64,000 nucleotides of DNA from Paramecium sonneborni (taxonomy: Eukaryota > Ciliophora > Oligohymenophorea > Peniculida > Parameciidae). The translations under genes and the position numbers were made by a program. Shown here one piece after another: positions 60,752-64,000 of the stretch (position 1 is the stretch's first letter; the number at the start of each line of letters is the position of its first letter). Location: positions 222,577 through 286,576 of the forward strand of contig CAJJDN010000016.1 of assembly GCA_905182985.1 (NCBI GenBank). The letters run 5' to 3'. The notes beneath the pieces are model-generated. The model ran no database searches, was not told the DNA's origin, and saw only the letters and a program-made list of their open reading frames with translations.

Positions 60752-61306
60752 ATGTATTCATATGCTCCACTTGGTGTTTCATTTGCATCTCCAATAACAA
60801 CATCATATGTAAGACCTGCTCCAGGTAAATTTTTAATAGATTATAAAGTTTCTTATATATAACAAGTGTAATATGCTTAACCAATTACATATGCATAACC
60901 AGGTCCAGCAACAATAAAAGGAGAATCTAGATATGAATATGTACCATATTAGAAATCAGTGGTAGAATTGGAAGAAGAATAAAGAGTTGTGAAAGTAGTT
61001 TGTTATATAAAAATAAAGGTACCTAAATAAAAATGGGTGACTGATTATTACCCAGTGGAATATCAAAAAGAATATATACCATAAGTTACATATGAAAAAT
61101 AAGTTGATTATGTTCCAGTTGAAAAAACTGTTCCAAGAGTGGATTATTTAGAAAGAGAAGTAAGAAGAAGTTCATTTGTTGCACCTATTAATCCAGCACC
61201 TCCTATCACTTATGCTTCACCTCTCTCATACAGTGTTGCTGCTCCTATTGCTCCAGTTACTACAAGCTATGTTGCACCTGCATACAGTACAGTCTATAGA
61301 TATTGA
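60752..61306 (+). CDS. alveolin/epiplasmin-type cortical protein
   Basis: 185 codons without splicing. Two in-frame AAG-acceptor introns are likely (24 nt starting after RPAPG, and 60998-61018, which would remove VCYIKIK), giving about 170 residues. It begins MYSYAPLGVSFASPITTSYV. The core has the alveolin signature of alternating Val-Pro and charged residues: KGESRYEYVPYQKSVVELEE, WVTDYYPVEYQKEYIPQVTY, EKQVDYVPVEKTVPRVDYLE. The tail is Pro/Ala/Tyr-rich. Alveolins form the filamentous layer under alveolate cortical sacs (epiplasm in ciliates). The N-terminus is Ala/Pro/Tyr-rich like other Paramecium members. Confidence 0.88.
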
Positions 61307-61376
61307 ATATTATTATTTAATAAAATGCATAAATTCATATAAATTATAATATTTCAAATTCATGTAAATGAATTAA

Positions 61377-64000
61377 ATGGATGATGAGGATAAAGGTTTT
61401 GATAATTTCTTAAGGAAAATCAAATTTGCTATTTTCGATGTATTGGCAATCTTAGATCAAGGTGAAGAAGACAGTGAAAGTCTATTGCTATTTTATCTAC
61501 AGACTGCTGCTGATTATGTTTAGATCCATAGTTTTCCTTTCAATCAGAAAATTGATTATATATGGAAAGCTTCCTCTTTTTTAGAAATTGTGTTTACTGC
61601 TTTTAATATTTTAAGTATTGGCAATTACTTACCAACAATAAACTACCTCACATTCATACTGTCAGTATATTTTTTATTACTTATTATATTTTTGATGGTT
61701 CTAGATATTATATATGTATCCTATTCATTTTCAAGATAAAGATTTAGATGGATGTGGCCTGTACATGTATTAAGATCTGGAGTATCTATTGTAGTTACTC
61801 TATTTTTTTTGCCTATTACTGAGACCTTAATATCTTTAATAACATGTGAGACAAATGAAAATGGAGAATATGCTTTAGCTTAATTCCCAACTGTATTATG
61901 TTGGTCTGGGTGGCATATTTTCCATGCAATATTAGCTAGTCTTTTCAATTTGATTTTCACTATTATTTGTTCTATTGTTGCTTATGCTTTTTTTGAACCG
62001 AAAATGAAAACTAAAAATCGCACATCCAGATAAGATAGTAATGGGGAAGTAGTCTTTATCTTAAATAAAGTTATTTGTTAGGTTTTATATTCTTTCTTAG
62101 GACCTTAAGATAGCTGGATACTGATAATAGTAACATTTCTATTATCTCTATGGCTTTTCAAAGTTTATAATATTGATGATCCTTATTATGATTGGGAAGT
62201 AGGATTATTTTACAATGTAATTTCAACTTATTATTTATGGACTAATTCTTGGTTATTGATTTGTAAGATTTTGGAAAATACATCATTTAAAGGTGGTTTG
62301 GTAGCATGGTTATTGGGAATTCCATTTATTGTTTCTATTATGGCATCATCTAGAAAATCAAAAATTGATATGCTTATAAGATAATCTAATAAGTTCAAAT
62401 CAGGAGAAGAAATAAATAGTCATATTCGATATGTTTTATAATTGATATAAAATTAAGAGAAGGATAAGAATTCTTATATGTTATTGGTTGGATATATTGA
62501 AAAACATAAGGAAACATGTAATCCTGATGAATGTTAATTAAAAGAGAAAAACAATAAAAAAATATAATAGAATAATTTTGAAGCTATAATATCTGGTCTT
62601 TTAGCAGAATTAGATAAATTATTTTAATAGGGTTTAGAGAAATTTCCATAATCAACTTAATTGAGAATTTCTTATGCTTTCTTTTTGATTGAGAGATTGA
62701 ATAATAAAAAGAAGGCTCATTAATAATTTTTAGAAGCTTAAAAATTTGGAAGACCTGCTTTTGATTAAGAATTTATTATTTATAAAAATAGTAAAGCAAT
62801 GAATAGTAATTAAGAAAAGAAAGAATAAAATAATGATGTTATAAGTATGATAGAATTTGAAAATAATATGACTATTTGTGAAGACATGATGAAATTATCT
62901 GCAAATTTACATAAAGAATTTTGGATAGAATTAAAAGAGGATTAACCTGATTTAAGAAAATTAAATGTTTTAGGATAAAGAATTAATAAAACTACTAATA
63001 TGATCAATGAAAGTTATGTAAAAATGTAAAAAATAAATCCAAATATATTTTAAACAATAAGAGTTTATGGTTTATTTTTAATATTTGTAACAAATGATAA
63101 ATTAAAAGGAAGATAATTTCTTAGATTAGCAAAATAAGTTTAATAATCATTAGCTTAAGTAGAAGATGAAGAATCATTCTCTTTAGAAAATAATTTGAAA
63201 CCTGCAATTAGTGTTAGTATGATTAAACATGGTGTAATAGTTGGAATGAATCAATTAGTTGTAAATCATCTTGGATATTCAAAATAAGAATTAATAGGAA
63301 AATCTATTAATTAATTAATGCCAAAAATGTATGGAGAACAACATAATGCTTATCTTTAATAATATTTAGAAAATGTTAAAAATAATCATATTGAAAGTGA
63401 TTACATAAATTTTGAATAAAGTAATTATTTTAAACATAAAAATGGATACATTGCTCCTATGAAATATAAAGTGATGTTAAATCTAGAATATTTATAATAT
63501 TTTGTGACTTTTGAATCTAATTTAGAATAATAGAATCTTGTTCATTTCATTATTGATGAAGATACAAAGATTTATGAATTATCAACTGGTGCTATCAATA
63601 TTTTTGGACTAGATAATAAAGCTGTATTGAATAGAGATATCAAATTAAATGATTTGATTCCTGATATAATGCATAAAGATAAATATGATATTCATTTTAG
63701 ATCTAACATAAAAAACGAAGAAAGTATCTAATTTTATTATTTTAGGATTACATTATTTGAGATGCTCAATTAAATATATATAAATAAGAATAGCTACTGA
63801 TGTTGATGAAAATCAATAACAATAATAATAATTTTACTAAATTACTTTTTAAAATATTGATAAAACAGAAGCTATGTAATCTAATAAAAAGAGTATCAAT
63901 CGTTAAAGTATAGATATTCTTAAATTAAATCCAACATTTTAAATATATTCTGCTCATTAGAGTTCTTCATTTATGTATGCAACTCAAACTAATTAATAAA
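61377..64000 (+). CDS. TmcB-like PAS-domain multi-membrane protein, 3' partial
   Basis: Paralogue of the 53852 gene, running off the window. Same order: short acidic start (MDDEDKGFDNFLRK), about six N-terminal helices (FILSVYFLLLIIFLMVLDII; ASLFNLIFTIICSIVAYAFF), NSYMLLVGYIEKHKETC, and a PAS-like domain (VVNHLGYSKQELIGKSINQL ... FKHKNGYIAPMKYKV). One intron is seen at 63724-63745 (22 nt). Identity to the first gene looks moderate, so the duplication is old. Conserved blocks FSFNQKIDYIWKA and FSGNGEV-like segments align between them. The C-terminal membrane part lies outside. Confidence 0.85.

Noticed and set aside
1..64000. Internally eliminated sequences, transposons, CRISPR arrays, rRNA or tRNA genes
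   Set aside because: No TA-bounded inserts interrupting frames with the IES end consensus, no transposase, no spaced repeats and no cloverleaf or rRNA core were recognised; a faint tRNA could still be missed by eye.

Overview
The window is macronuclear DNA of a ciliate, almost certainly a Paramecium. It is very AT-rich. Every convincing gene reads TAA and TAG as glutamine and stops only at TGA. Genes are split by tiny introns (19-32 nt, GT...TAG, a minority GT...AAG or CAG). Neighbours are separated by tens to a few hundred bases. For most genes the reading frames below were rebuilt by hand with these rules. Where introns are listed, exon lengths sum to a multiple of three.

Layout, 1-13 kb: 3' part of a NEK-family kinase whose DFG motif is HFQ (+); a CNBD ion channel without a GYG filter (-); a WD40 protein with a Cys/His N-terminus (-); a broken gene (+); ribosomal protein uS12/RPS23 (-); a coiled-coil protein (-); an Old Yellow Enzyme oxidoreductase (+); a mitochondrial-carrier-like gene with a frame break (-). 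13-31 kb: a small unknown protein, delta-tubulin (+), a 5.2 kb cysteine-rich multi-membrane protein (-), a secreted cysteine-rich protein (-), a membrane hybrid histidine kinase (-), a VPS39/TRAP1-type HOPS/CORVET subunit (-), and an unknown protein (-).

31-50.6 kb: a small protein with a myristoyl/palmitoyl start and a PP1-docking-like motif, two broken genes, three coiled-coil or unknown proteins, a CNBD potassium channel with a GYG filter (-), and a 1,904-residue coiled-coil/EF-hand protein with a CEP290-like segment (-). Two exact ~1.15 kb tandem duplications, each with a single N between the copies (40380 and 49190), look like unmerged contig overlaps. Genes inside them are therefore listed twice, once truncated. 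50.6-64 kb: small secreted and unknown proteins, a trichocyst matrix protein (+), two TmcB-like PAS/membrane paralogues (+; the second runs off the window), a coiled-coil protein and an alveolin/epiplasmin-type cytoskeletal protein between them.

There is no operon logic. The common theme is ciliate cell biology: basal bodies and cilia (delta-tubulin, CEP290-like), cortex (alveolin), regulated secretion (trichocyst protein, HOPS) and membrane signalling (CNBD channels, histidine kinase, PAS membrane proteins). The most notable observation is that both CNBD channels, otherwise divergent, carry a retroviral-type CCHC zinc knuckle directly after the cyclic-nucleotide domain. No RNA gene, CRISPR array or transposon was recognised.
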